From JBHGXV01 sp041920505 (GTDB lineage Bacteria; Bacillota; Bacilli; Brevibacillales; Brevibacillaceae): a stretch of DNA of 15,387 nt. The notes under the pieces were generated by a model. That model was given only the letters and a program-made list of their open reading frames with translations, did no database searches and was not told the DNA's origin. Below, one piece after another: positions 1 to 7,432 of the stretch. Both the position numbers and the translations under genes were made by a program. The stretch is taken from contig JBHGXV010000023.1 of NCBI GenBank assembly GCA_041920505.1, positions 1 to 15,387 of the forward strand, in the 5' to 3' direction. Position 1 is the stretch's first letter. Every line of letters starts with the position of its first letter.

Positions 1-64
1 GTCTAATGGCTTCCGTTTTCATTTCATGTGGATAGCTCTTGAACTTCTGACCCTTTATTGCCAT
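1..64 (-). CDS. IS3-family transposase OrfA, N-terminal fragment (continues beyond window)
   Basis: Starting at the ATG at 64-62, the minus strand reads MAIKGQKFKSYPHEMK followed by TEAIR, 21 codons, then leaves the window at position 1. Basic residues mixed with a 'KGQKF..Y..E.K' pattern are typical of the very N-terminus of OrfA proteins of IS3 elements. Their helix-turn-helix binds the inverted repeats, and OrfA is normally fused to the OrfB DDE catalytic domain by programmed frameshifting. The HTH and OrfB would lie outside the window, so an intact transposase cannot be confirmed. The ribosome site is AGGGGGTG at 80-73, about 8-10 bases before the ATG, and it lies inside a strong inverted repeat. 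The gene is oriented the same way as the upstream res operon. Confidence 0.72.
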   Translation of the reverse strand, partial: MAIKGQKFKSYPHEMKTEAIR

Positions 65-70
65 AACAAA

Positions 71-136
71 TGCACCCCCTAGAATTTTCATCGGATAACC
101 AAGGGGGTTTTTCCAATGTCTATTCTAAGGGGTGCA
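71..136 (-). repeat. Inverted repeat at IS tip; predicted RNA hairpin hiding the transposase ribosome site
   Basis: Bases 71-85 (TGCACCCCCTAGAAT) and 122-136 (ATTCTAAGGGGTGCA) are inverted repeats over 15 positions with one DNA mismatch (79/128). In RNA copied from the minus strand that mismatch becomes a U-G wobble, so all 15 positions can pair around a 36-base loop, and 70/137 adds a G-U pair. The orfA Shine-Dalgarno AGGGGGTG (80-73) is entirely inside the stem. A smaller competing stem pairs 107-102 (CCCCCT on the minus strand) with 80-75 (AGGGGG). The function, blocking transposase translation on read-through messages, is inferred. Confidence 0.7.
122..127 (-). promoter_or_regulatory. Possible -10 half of an IS circle-junction promoter
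   Basis: TAGAAT lies in the terminal repeat on the minus strand and matches TATAAT at 5 of 6 positions. No -35 is present at the right distance in the flanking chromosome. IS3-family elements are known to assemble a strong promoter only when the two ends are joined in a circle, with the -10 from the left end and the -35 from the right end. The right end is outside this window, so this remains an inference. Confidence 0.3.
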
Positions 137-176
137 CATCAGCACGGACAAAAAGCATCGGGGGATTGTTGTTTTG

Positions 177-1313
177 TCAGGCAAACAAGCCGAGAATCTC
201 GCTTACGTTACCCAGGATGTAATCGGCCCGCTCCTGCTCAAACTTGGCTCGCGCTTCCTGGCCGGTCAGCCCGGTCAGCGTCGCCGCAAACCGGCAGCCG
301 ATCGCGCGGGCAGCCAGCAGATCGGCGAGCGAATCGCCGACGATGAGGATCTCGTCGCCGTTTTCGAGCGGAAGCGTCCGGCCAAGCACCTCGCCATCCG
401 GGGTCCCGAGGCCGTAGAGCCCCTTCAAGTAGCAGTACGGATGCGGTTTGGCCAACGGCGCCTTGTCGGGAAACGCTTCCTCCGCTTCCAGCACATGACT
501 GGCAGTGACGATGCGGTCGGGTTCAAACACGTCTAGCAGGTTTAACTCCGCCAGCGGCACGTGCGTCTCGATGGTCGGCCGACCGGTGCCGATGCCCAGC
601 GTGAGACCTTTGGCCTTCAGTTGCAACAGGATGTCGCGCAACGTGGCCGGGTCCACGATCGGAATCTCGTCCTTGAGAAACCCTTTTTTCCCGGGCTGGC
701 AGGTTTCGCGACCGATCGAGGCGGCCACGCGCTCGTCTCCCAGATACCACTCCTGGAACGTTTCCTGGCACAACTGCCACAACTTGCTGTTGCGGCCGAA
801 CATCTTCGTCTCCACTCCGCAGCGTTCGCGCGCAATCCGGTTGAGATCGAGCAACAATTCTGCTTTTTGCGCCGTCCCTTTGGCAAAGTCAGCCGTAAAC
901 GCCGCGTAATCGATCGCAAACGATGGAGCAAACGCTCTCGCCCACTCTGCCGCCTGCGCCAAGGCCGCGCGGTCCACCTCGCCCGTCAGCAGTGCCGCCA
1001 CCTCCTGGCGCTTGTGGGCAACCAACACCTCGCACAAGCGGATCAACTGGTAGGAGAAGGCGAGAAACACCATATCCCAGTTGGAGTTGATCCCCCGCGA
1101 CTTGATGAACCGCAACACCTCGTCATCGGCAAACACCGCTTTTCGCACGCGGCGGATCGTCGGTTCCTCAGGGGACGGCGTGAACGTGTCGCCCGAAAGT
1201 CCCAGATAGTTGGCGCTGTGCAACATCTCCCACACCGTCAAGGCCGAGGCGTCAAAGTAGCGTTCCTCACTCAGCATAACCCCGTCAACATCAAACAAAA
1301 TGGTCTTGATCAT
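177..1313 (-). CDS. HAD-superfamily hydrolase with a large cap, coupled to resE
   Basis: This 378-residue protein carries the four HAD motifs. Motif I is FDVDGV with nucleophile D8 and acid/base D10. Motif II is IGTGRP with T243. Motif III is K289 in AKPHPY. Motif IV is VGDSLAD with D327 and D331. About 200 mostly helical residues separate motifs I and II, a larger C1-type cap than phosphoglycolate-phosphatase-like members have (total usually 210-240 residues). The substrate cannot be read from the sequence; a small phosphorylated metabolite is likely from the fold. ATG at 1313 is chosen because AGGATAGGAG lies just upstream and motif I follows at once. The gene overlaps the end of resE by 23 bases, so translation is probably coupled and it is probably the last gene of the res operon. 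No clear terminator follows: only an AT-rich inverted repeat (147-153 with 172-178) without a T-run, then the IS tip. Confidence 0.85.
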   Translation of the reverse strand: MIKTILFDVDGVMLSEERYFDASALTVWEMLHSANYLGLSGDTFTPSPEEPTIRRVRKAVFADDEVLRFIKSRGINSNWDMVFLAFSYQLIRLCEVLVAHKRQEVAALLTGEVDRAALAQAAEWARAFAPSFAIDYAAFTADFAKGTAQKAELLLDLNRIARERCGVETKMFGRNSKLWQLCQETFQEWYLGDERVAASIGRETCQPGKKGFLKDEIPIVDPATLRDILLQLKAKGLTLGIGTGRPTIETHVPLAELNLLDVFEPDRIVTASHVLEAEEAFPDKAPLAKPHPYCYLKGLYGLGTPDGEVLGRTLPLENGDEILIVGDSLADLLAARAIGCRFAATLTGLTGQEARAKFEQERADYILGNVSEILGLFA

Positions 1314-3117
1314 TTTCGTTTGCTCCTATCCTCTGTTTCTCTGTGTAGCTGGGCAATTCAATGGTAAACGTGGTTCCTTCTCCGATTTTGCTGTGGACGG
1401 TGATGGTTCCTTCGTGCGCTTCCACAATATTTTTGGCGATGGCAAGCCCCAGTCCGGTTCCGGCCCGTCCGCGCGTCCGCGCCTTGTCCGCCTTGTAGAA
1501 GCGTTCAAACACGAACGGCAAATCTTCCTGGGAGATGCCGCTGCCGGTGTCGCTCACTTCCAGCAAGAGCGGATCGTCTCCCGTCGCCCGGATCGTCACC
1601 GTGCCGTTGGTCGGCGTATGCCGCAACGCATTGTCGATCAGATTGGTAAGCACCTGTTCCATCCGGTCGGGATCGGCGGTCACCCTCTCCCGCGTGGTGG
1701 ACAACTCCAGTTGCAGGTTGATGCCGCGCTCTTTGGCCAAATTGTAAAATTTGCGGTGAATCCGCTCCAGATACGGCCGGATAAGCAGTTCCTCCGGATG
1801 CAACTCCACGTGGCCCGCTTCCATCCGGGCCAGGTCCAACAGTTCATTGACCAGTTTGGTCATGCGCACCGACTCGTCGTAGATGATCTTCGCCAACTCC
1901 TTGTGCTCTTCCGGCGTGGAGGCGATGCCGTCGACGATCGCTTCGCTGTACCCCTGGAGCATCGACAACGGCGTGCGCAATTCGTGCGACACGTTGGCGA
2001 CGAAGTCTTTGCGCAGTTTATCGAGCTTCCACTCACGGGTCATGTCTCTGAGCATCGCGACCGCGCCGCGCACCTGATCCCGGTCGTACAGCGGGGACAT
2101 GACCACCGACCAGACGCGCCCCTGCACCTGGATGTCGGCCTGTACCTCCTGCTCGCTCTCGACGACGCGCTGAAACAGTTCGTAGATCGGCGTCGGAATC
2201 GACTTTCGCTCCCGCTCGTACTCCCAATCCCGCAAAAACTGCCTGGCCGGCGGGTTGGAGACGACGATCTGTCCTTCCGCGTCGATCATCAGCACCCCGT
2301 TGACCATGCTGCGCAGGACGCTGGACAACTGTTCTTTCTCCTGTGACAGCGCATTGACCACCTGGTTCAAGCGGCTGGCCATGGTGTTAAACGTGGAGGC
2401 GAGATCGCCGATTTCGTCGTGGGTGCGGATCGGGATTTCCGCATGGAAGTCGCCCTCGGCGATGCGATGCGCCGTTTCTTTCATCTGGCGCAGGGGCGAG
2501 GTAATCCGGGAGGAAAGGAAAAAGGCAAACACCGTCGTCATGATAAACCCGATCACCCCGACGACGAAGATCAGCTTGCGCACCTCTGCCACCGTGCCGT
2601 TGAAATCCTCGATTGCCTGGTACATCACGACGGCGCCGTGGTTGACGCCGTTGTACGTGAGCGGAACGGCGACAGCCAGCAAATCCGTGCGGTCCTGCGC
2701 CTGTCCGCTCCCGTCGGAGAAAATCAGGCGGCGCGGCTCGGGATGTTGGCCTGCCAACGCCTGTTTGACGTGCAGGTTTTCTTCATGCAACAACTGCATG
2801 GGCGACACCTGCGGCACCAGCGGGTCCGGCTGACTGGAACCGATCAGCCGCATCTGCTCGTCGACCACGATCAGTCCGGTCCGGTAGGCGGCGCCGACAC
2901 TGGCGGCCAGCGTAAGCATGGTCTCCAGCTTGTCCGTCTGTTGGAAGCGTTCCGACACGCGGTCGGCCAGCCCCTTGAGGTCGTCGGCCTGCTTGCGGTA
3001 GTAGTAGCTGTCGAACGATTGCACCAACAAGAGGCTGAAAATCGTCAACACGACGGCGAACAGGGCGATGATCGTCATCCACAGCTTGCCGACTACACTG
3101 CGAAAGATGACGTCCAC
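1291..3117 (-). CDS. resE: Sensor histidine kinase ResE
   Basis: ResE is the membrane kinase that phosphorylates ResD in response to oxygen limitation, nitric oxide or redox state. This 608-residue protein has TM1 at about 12-32, an extracytoplasmic sensor of about 150 residues, TM2 at about 182-201, HAMP (about 202-255), PAS (about 263-360), HisKA with phospho-acceptor H378 in NVSHELRTPL, and a HATPase domain with N-box LIDNALRH (N496), DTGSG (523-527) and GTGLGL (553-558). All catalytic motifs are intact. The GTG at 3117 is preferred: it starts one base after the resD stop and has GAGGTG at 3133-3128, inside the end of resD, at good spacing. An in-frame TTG at 3135 is less likely. B. subtilis ResE is 589 residues, so length agrees. 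Its 3' end overlaps the HAD gene. Confidence 0.93.
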   Translation of the reverse strand: MDVIFRSVVGKLWMTIIALFAVVLTIFSLLLVQSFDSYYYRKQADDLKGLADRVSERFQQTDKLETMLTLAASVGAAYRTGLIVVDEQMRLIGSSQPDPLVPQVSPMQLLHEENLHVKQALAGQHPEPRRLIFSDGSGQAQDRTDLLAVAVPLTYNGVNHGAVVMYQAIEDFNGTVAEVRKLIFVVGVIGFIMTTVFAFFLSSRITSPLRQMKETAHRIAEGDFHAEIPIRTHDEIGDLASTFNTMASRLNQVVNALSQEKEQLSSVLRSMVNGVLMIDAEGQIVVSNPPARQFLRDWEYERERKSIPTPIYELFQRVVESEQEVQADIQVQGRVWSVVMSPLYDRDQVRGAVAMLRDMTREWKLDKLRKDFVANVSHELRTPLSMLQGYSEAIVDGIASTPEEHKELAKIIYDESVRMTKLVNELLDLARMEAGHVELHPEELLIRPYLERIHRKFYNLAKERGINLQLELSTTRERVTADPDRMEQVLTNLIDNALRHTPTNGTVTIRATGDDPLLLEVSDTGSGISQEDLPFVFERFYKADKARTRGRAGTGLGLAIAKNIVEAHEGTITVHSKIGEGTTFTIELPSYTEKQRIGANENDQDHFV

Positions 3118-3118
3118 G

Positions 3119-3835
3119 TTACTTCGGCACCTCAAGCTTGTAGCCTACGCCCCAGACGGTGGCGATCATCTGGGCCGCTTCCGGCGAGACTTTGTTCAGC
3201 TTTTCGCGCAGCCGCTTGATATGCGTGTCCACCGTGCGCAGATCGCCAAAGAAATCGTAATGCCACACGTCCTTGAGCAGTTCCTCGCGGGTGAACACCT
3301 TGTCCGGAGACAGCGCCAGATAATGCAAGAGTTCGTATTCTTTCGGCGTGAGGTTCACTTCCTGTCCGCCCGCCAGCACCTTGTGGGCGTCGTGGTCGAT
3401 GGTCAGGTTGGGGAAGACGATCACCGAGTGGCTGGACATATGATCCGTCTTCAGGTAGGCGGTCACCGACGAACGGCGCAAGATTGCCTTCACCCGGTAG
3501 ACAACTTCCCGCGGGCTGAACGGTTTCACCACGTAGTCGTCGGCACCGGATTCAAACCCGTGTACGCGGTTGGTCTCCTCCCCTTTGGCGGTCAGCATGA
3601 TGATCGGCGTCGCCTTCTGTTCGCGAATTTTTTGACATACCTCGATCCCGTCCATGCCTGGCAGCATCAGGTCGAGCAAGATGATGTCATAGTCCTGTTT
3701 CAAGGCCATCTCCAGCGCTTCTTCGCCGTTCTCCGCTTCGTCGATGAAGAAATTCTCCCGTTCCAGATACATCTTCAGCAATCTGCGGATGCGCTCTTCA
3801 TCGTCTACTACCAATACTCGTGCCATTTTTTCCAT
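3119..3835 (-). CDS. resD: Response regulator ResD (OmpR/PhoB family)
   Basis: ResD is a DNA-binding regulator of respiration genes, phosphorylated by ResE. The 238-residue protein has a receiver domain with acidic pocket D11/D12 in VVDDEE, phospho-acceptor D55 in LLDLMLPGMDG, T82 in MLTAK and K104 in VVKPFS. It is followed by an OmpR-type winged helix (LTPKEYELL ... TVDTHIKRLREKL). ATG at 3835 is chosen because GAGGTGA (3847-3841) sits 5 bases before it. A GTG at 3844 would overlap that ribosome site. The gene lies between resC (36-base gap) and resE (one-base gap), as in the standard res operon. The direct repeats at the res promoter are a plausible autoregulatory target. Confidence 0.95.
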   Translation of the reverse strand: MEKMARVLVVDDEERIRRLLKMYLERENFFIDEAENGEEALEMALKQDYDIILLDLMLPGMDGIEVCQKIREQKATPIIMLTAKGEETNRVHGFESGADDYVVKPFSPREVVYRVKAILRRSSVTAYLKTDHMSSHSVIVFPNLTIDHDAHKVLAGGQEVNLTPKEYELLHYLALSPDKVFTREELLKDVWHYDFFGDLRTVDTHIKRLREKLNKVSPEAAQMIATVWGVGYKLEVPK

Positions 3836-3871
3836 GACGGTCACCTCTTTGCAGAAATAAGGGATCCCGGG

Positions 3872-5095
3872 CTACACGCCCGCATAGGAATGAAGGCCGG
3901 CGATTACCAGGTTCACAACCACCAGGGTAATCAGGATGATCACAAAGCCGATAACGGCCATCCAGGCTGACTTGGTTCCCATCCAGCCCCGCGACAGGCG
4001 CAGATGCAGGTAGGCGCTGTAGAACAGCCAGACGATCAGGGCCCATACCTCTTTCGGGTCCCATCCCCAGAATCGGCCCCACGCTTCCGCCGCCCAGATC
4101 ATCGCAAACACCAGGGCCCCCAGCGTAAACACCGGGTAGCCGATGGCGATCGCCCGGTAACTGATTTCGTCGATCAGTTCGGGGTCGATATCGGCCACCA
4201 TTGGCTGCAGGACGGCAGCAATCCGCTTGCGCAACACGACGCGGGCAAGACCGTACAGGATCAGGCCGGAGAAGACCGACCAGATCATCGTGTTCAATTT
4301 GCGCGCCGCGTCTTTTCCTTCCATCCAGGCGGGCGCCTCGAACAGCGGCGTCATCGGCCCCGGTTTGACGATTGTCGCCTGATGCGGCGCGACAATCGCG
4401 GGCAAGACATAGTCCACGGTAAGCGTCTGCACGCCCGTGCCGTCACTGTTGGGCTTCGGGAAAGTGAACGTCGTCTTTTGATCCAGGTTGGCGTAGATCG
4501 TCACCATCAGGATAAAGCCGATCAGCATCAGGACGACGCTGAGGACGATCTCCAGCCAGCGTGTGCTTCGGCTGGGGCGATCCTGCGGCACGGTGCGCAC
4601 CAAATACATCAATCCGGCGGCAAATCCGACGGCAAGAATCCCTTCGCCGAGCGCGGCGGTCGTGACGTGAATCTGCAGCCAGTAACTTTGCAGCGGGGGG
4701 ATGAGCGGCGTCACTTCCCGCGGGAACACGCTGGCGTAGGCCAGCATGATGATCCCCACCGGCACGACGAACGCGCCCAGGACGGTCAGCTTGTAAATCT
4801 GATACATGATCAGAAAGGCGAGGATGATACAGAAGGCGAGAAACGCCATAAACTCAAACATATTGCTCGTCGGGCTGTGACCGCCGACAATCCAGCGGGT
4901 GATCACATTGCCCGTATGGGACAGAAACCCGATCGACGCCAGCACGTAACCCAGTTTGCCAAAACGGCGCTCGTGCTCGTGCGGAGCCCGGTTGGCCCAG
5001 CGTTTGCCGGTCAGCGCCACCGCGTAGGCGATGGCGGACAGGACGTACAGAATGAACGCCAGCAGCAGCAAATTCTCACTTAATCGAAGCAACAA
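3872..5095 (-). CDS. resC: Cytochrome c biogenesis protein ResC (CcsA/CcmF-like heme handler)
   Basis: ResC and ResB form the System II complex that moves heme to the outer face of the membrane and attaches it to apocytochrome c. The 407-residue protein is a polytopic membrane protein with many hydrophobic segments. Its tryptophan-rich WWD heme motif WGRFWGWDPKEVW spans 339-351. Candidate heme-ligand histidines are H143 (LQIHV) and H402 (GLHSYA), which flank that motif in the polypeptide, and H60 in an early membrane segment. A hydrophilic stretch at about 204-268 separates two groups of helices. The start is a TTG at 5095 preceded by AGGAGGG about 10 bases upstream; no ATG fits this frame and ribosome site. 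It is 48 bases downstream of resB. B. subtilis ResC is about 386 residues. Confidence 0.93.
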   Translation of the reverse strand: MLLRLSENLLLLAFILYVLSAIAYAVALTGKRWANRAPHEHERRFGKLGYVLASIGFLSHTGNVITRWIVGGHSPTSNMFEFMAFLAFCIILAFLIMYQIYKLTVLGAFVVPVGIIMLAYASVFPREVTPLIPPLQSYWLQIHVTTAALGEGILAVGFAAGLMYLVRTVPQDRPSRSTRWLEIVLSVVLMLIGFILMVTIYANLDQKTTFTFPKPNSDGTGVQTLTVDYVLPAIVAPHQATIVKPGPMTPLFEAPAWMEGKDAARKLNTMIWSVFSGLILYGLARVVLRKRIAAVLQPMVADIDPELIDEISYRAIAIGYPVFTLGALVFAMIWAAEAWGRFWGWDPKEVWALIVWLFYSAYLHLRLSRGWMGTKSAWMAVIGFVIILITLVVVNLVIAGLHSYAGV

Positions 5096-5143
5096 ATGCT
5101 TGTTCCCTCCTCTTCGGGTTCGCCGTCCATCCCGGCGGTCCGC

Positions 5144-6823
5144 CTACTTGGCTTCTGCCTGGTTTGCCCGGCCGACAGCGGCTGTACCGGGCTTCGTCGC
5201 CTGCACCAGTTCGAGCGGCACTCCCAGCGTGTCGCGCAACACTTCCATTTCCCGGCGCAAACCGAACCAGTTTTTGTTGGTGTGACCGGCCAGATAAAGC
5301 CGATTCTGTTCGGCATGCACCCAGATGCGGCGGTGCTGCCAGTAGAACCCCATCACCAGCCCAACCATGGTGACGAAACAGCCGAAATAGATCAGCGGCA
5401 ACATCTTGTCCTTACGCACCATGAGTCCGGAAATGTTGATCAAATCCGGCCGCTCGATCGTAAGCACGTAACGCGGGTCTGTCGACTGGGTGATGATGCC
5501 GCCGGAGAGATACACCAGTTTCTCCGACGTGCCGTCTTTTTTCGAGTCGACCGCCAGCGCGAACATCGGATTGTTCGGAGCGTTCGACTTGGTGGCCGGG
5601 ACGGCTGTTCCGCCTGTTTTGTCAAGGTAAAAATCCGGGAAGTAATCAAGCACGCGGACGACCACCCCGTCAGCGACGGTCTGCTCTTTCGCCGGATTGT
5701 AGACGTCCAGTTTGATCGTCCCCACCGGTTTGTTGCCGTTCTTGCGGTCGATCAGGGTAAAGTTGAGCGCTCCCAACTGATTTTCCTGCTTGCCCGACTG
5801 GTACAAGAGGAGATCTTTGTATTTCATCGGATGGTTGACGGTGATCGAGCCTCTCCAGACTTCCTTCAGTCGCGGCTCGGACCCGGGCAGTCCGGCGTTT
5901 TCGTTCTGGTAGAGCACGGCGTCGGTCTGGTAGTTTTTCGGCACGACGCCTCCGTTCAGATCCAGCTTCTCGGGAAACTCGTTTTCCGCGTAATACTCCG
6001 TCTTGTACGCCAGGTTTTTTACGTAGAACGGCGTCTCAGGCACCGGCACGGTCTGTCCGTCCCGCACCCAGACGTACTCTTCCAGGTAGAAGCCGGGGAT
6101 GTTGCGCATCAGCACCGCGACGAGGAACAGAATCAGTCCGATGTGGTTGACGTACGGCCCCCACCGGCTGAACCGCGCCTTCTCGCCCAACAGCGAGTGG
6201 CCCTGACGGTAGACGCGATAGCCGCGCTTTTTGAGCGTCTCTTCCGCCTTGGCCAGCGTCTCTTCTACCTCAAAGGACGCGCCCGCCTCGCTTTCGCCGT
6301 ACAGTTTCTGTCCTTTCAGAAAGGACAGGTGCGGGTTGATCCTCGGCTTGTTCAAGGCCTTGTAGAGCGGGATGATCCTATCGAGACTACAGATGACAAG
6401 CGACGTGCCGATCATCACCAAGAGCGTGACGTACCACCAGGAGGAATACAAGTTGTGAAAGCCGAGCGTGTAGTAGAGTTTTCCCAGGGTCCCGTACGTT
6501 TGCGCGTAAAACGCGTCGATTTCGCTTTCGCTGTTGACAGGAACGGGAATGTAGCGCTCCTGGGGAAGCAGTGTGCCGACCGCCGACGCGACCAGGGTGA
6601 CGAGAATCAGCCAGATCGCCACCTTGACCGAGGAAAAGAAATTCCAGACGCGGTCGATCAGGGTGTGGGAATGCGTCTGCGAGCGGCGTGCCATCCCCTC
6701 GTAACGCATATCGGGAAACGATGTCGGGTCTTTTGCGCCCTCGTCCAACGGCTTGCCGCAGGATTCGCACAACAGTGTCCCGACCGGGTTGGTGTGTCCG
6801 CATTCACATTTTCGTTCATCCAT
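5144..6823 (-). CDS. resB: Cytochrome c biogenesis protein ResB with N-terminal zinc ribbon
   Basis: ResB is the partner of ResC in System II cytochrome c maturation. The 559-residue protein begins with a short cytoplasmic zinc-ribbon-like motif (C6, C8, C19, C22 in KCECGHTNPVG and CESCG), a feature known from Bacillus ResB. Membrane segments follow at about 67-85, 128-147 and 222-240, the last containing a candidate heme-contact histidine in YVNHIGLILF. A large extracytoplasmic domain (roughly 245-465) comes next, then a final membrane segment LIYFGCFVTMVGLVMGFYW near the C-terminus. ATG at 6823 is preceded by GAGGA and lies 13 bases after the resA stop. The four-gene spacing and order support one message with resA and resC. 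Length is close to the 542 residues of B. subtilis ResB. Confidence 0.95.
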   Translation of the reverse strand: MDERKCECGHTNPVGTLLCESCGKPLDEGAKDPTSFPDMRYEGMARRSQTHSHTLIDRVWNFFSSVKVAIWLILVTLVASAVGTLLPQERYIPVPVNSESEIDAFYAQTYGTLGKLYYTLGFHNLYSSWWYVTLLVMIGTSLVICSLDRIIPLYKALNKPRINPHLSFLKGQKLYGESEAGASFEVEETLAKAEETLKKRGYRVYRQGHSLLGEKARFSRWGPYVNHIGLILFLVAVLMRNIPGFYLEEYVWVRDGQTVPVPETPFYVKNLAYKTEYYAENEFPEKLDLNGGVVPKNYQTDAVLYQNENAGLPGSEPRLKEVWRGSITVNHPMKYKDLLLYQSGKQENQLGALNFTLIDRKNGNKPVGTIKLDVYNPAKEQTVADGVVVRVLDYFPDFYLDKTGGTAVPATKSNAPNNPMFALAVDSKKDGTSEKLVYLSGGIITQSTDPRYVLTIERPDLINISGLMVRKDKMLPLIYFGCFVTMVGLVMGFYWQHRRIWVHAEQNRLYLAGHTNKNWFGLRREMEVLRDTLGVPLELVQATKPGTAAVGRANQAEAK

Positions 6824-6836
6824 GTCGGTTCCTCGC

Positions 6837-7361
6837 TTATTGCAAGATTTTGGCCACCTTTTCCGCCATGATCGACTCTGTCATCTGGCCAATGAAGTAA
6901 TCGGCCACCTTGCCGTTGCGGTCAATGAAAAAGGACGTGGGGATCGGGCCGATCTTGTAGAGTTGGGTGATTTCGCGTTTCTGGTCGAGCCACAGCGGGA
7001 AGGTGACGCCCACCTGTTCGGCAAATTGCTTCACCACAATCGGCGATTCCCCGATGTTGACCCCGACGACAACGAAGCCTTTGTCCTTGTTCTTCTGGTA
7101 GATTTTCTCGATGGCGGGCATCTCCGACTTGCACGGTTTGCACCAACTGCCCCAGAAGTTTAACAGCACCGCCTTGCCCCGCAGGTCGGAAAGCTTGACC
7201 GGCTCGCCGTCCAACTGTTGCAGGCTGAAATTGGGCGCTTCATCGCCCACTTTGACGGTCGCAGGGTTTTTGTTCAGGCTGGAGTATACCGCGAACACGA
7301 GCGCGGCCAGCACCACCGCGAGAACGGCCGCGCGCAACGGCGTGCGATTTGGTTTGTTCAT
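6837..7361 (-). CDS. resA: Membrane-anchored thiol-disulfide oxidoreductase ResA
   Basis: ResA is an extracytoplasmic thioredoxin-like protein that reduces the CxxCH cysteines of apocytochrome c before heme attachment. From the ATG at 7361 the protein is 174 residues. A single uncleaved-looking hydrophobic anchor spans about 10-27, then comes a linker, then a TlpA/AhpC-TSA type thioredoxin fold with active site W73-C74-K75-P76-C77 in GSWCKPCKSEMP. The family's conserved cis-proline loop is visible later as GPIPTSFFID. ATG at 7361 is chosen because AGGGG lies 8 bases upstream. The in-frame start eight codons earlier has no ribosome site as good. It is the first gene of the res operon, about 30 bases after a predicted transcription start near 7391. 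Confidence 0.95.
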   Translation of the reverse strand: MNKPNRTPLRAAVLAVVLAALVFAVYSSLNKNPATVKVGDEAPNFSLQQLDGEPVKLSDLRGKAVLLNFWGSWCKPCKSEMPAIEKIYQKNKDKGFVVVGVNIGESPIVVKQFAEQVGVTFPLWLDQKREITQLYKIGPIPTSFFIDRNGKVADYFIGQMTESIMAEKVAKILQ

Positions 7362-7397
7362 GGTCGTTTCCCCTGTCTTTGTCAATTATCCCTATCC

Positions 7398-7427
7398 ATT
7401 ATAACGTTCCTAAAAAACAAGCCGAAA
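7398..7427 (-). promoter_or_regulatory. Predicted res operon promoter (good -10, weak -35)
   Basis: On the minus strand a perfect TATAAT lies at 7403-7398. At 17-18 bases upstream only TTCGGC or TTTCGG (7427-7421) is found, a poor match to TTGACA. Transcription would start near 7391, about 30 bases before the resA ATG. A perfect -10 with a weak -35 and tandem repeats immediately upstream is the usual pattern of an activator-dependent sigma-A promoter. Confidence 0.65.
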
Positions 7428-7432
7428 GTATA

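Larger units (their letters stand above)
1..138 (-). mobile_element. Tip of an IS3-family insertion sequence, cut by the window edge
   Basis: The minus strand begins, about 40 bases after the HAD gene stop, with a terminal sequence of the TG-initial type typical of IS3/IS150-group elements (TGCACCCCTTAGAATAGACA, from 136 leftward). It is followed by a short leader and the start of an orfA-like transposase gene. The exact tip is either 136 or 138, because both would begin with TG. Only one end is inside the window, so the target duplication and the other inverted repeat cannot be seen. The family call rests on the end sequence plus the 21 encoded residues. The subgroup is inferred. Confidence 0.75.

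Noticed and set aside
75..112. Terminator-like structure on the plus strand (CCCCCT paired with AGGGGG, then five T).
   Set aside because: The 6-bp stem has a 21-base loop, and the same bases are better explained by the IS leader and its hairpin. It could at most limit transcription leaving the IS, so it is not listed as a terminator.
147..178. Inverted repeat GACAAAA / TTTTGTC as a terminator of the HAD gene.
   Set aside because: The stem is AT-rich, the loop is 18 bases, and no T-run follows on the minus strand.
561..1367. Long plus-strand open frame opposite the HAD gene.
   Set aside because: It is a shadow frame of a protein with clear HAD motifs on the minus strand; the translation is arginine- and histidine-rich without domains or a convincing ribosome site.
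3836..3871. GGGATCCC palindrome in the resC-resD gap as an operator.
   Set aside because: It is an isolated 8-base palindrome with no second copy nearby and no promoter elements, as expected by chance.
5096..6871. A 591-codon plus-strand open frame opposite resB.
   Set aside because: Codon-phase shadow in high G+C DNA. The minus strand encodes an unmistakable ResB with zinc-ribbon cysteines and membrane helices.
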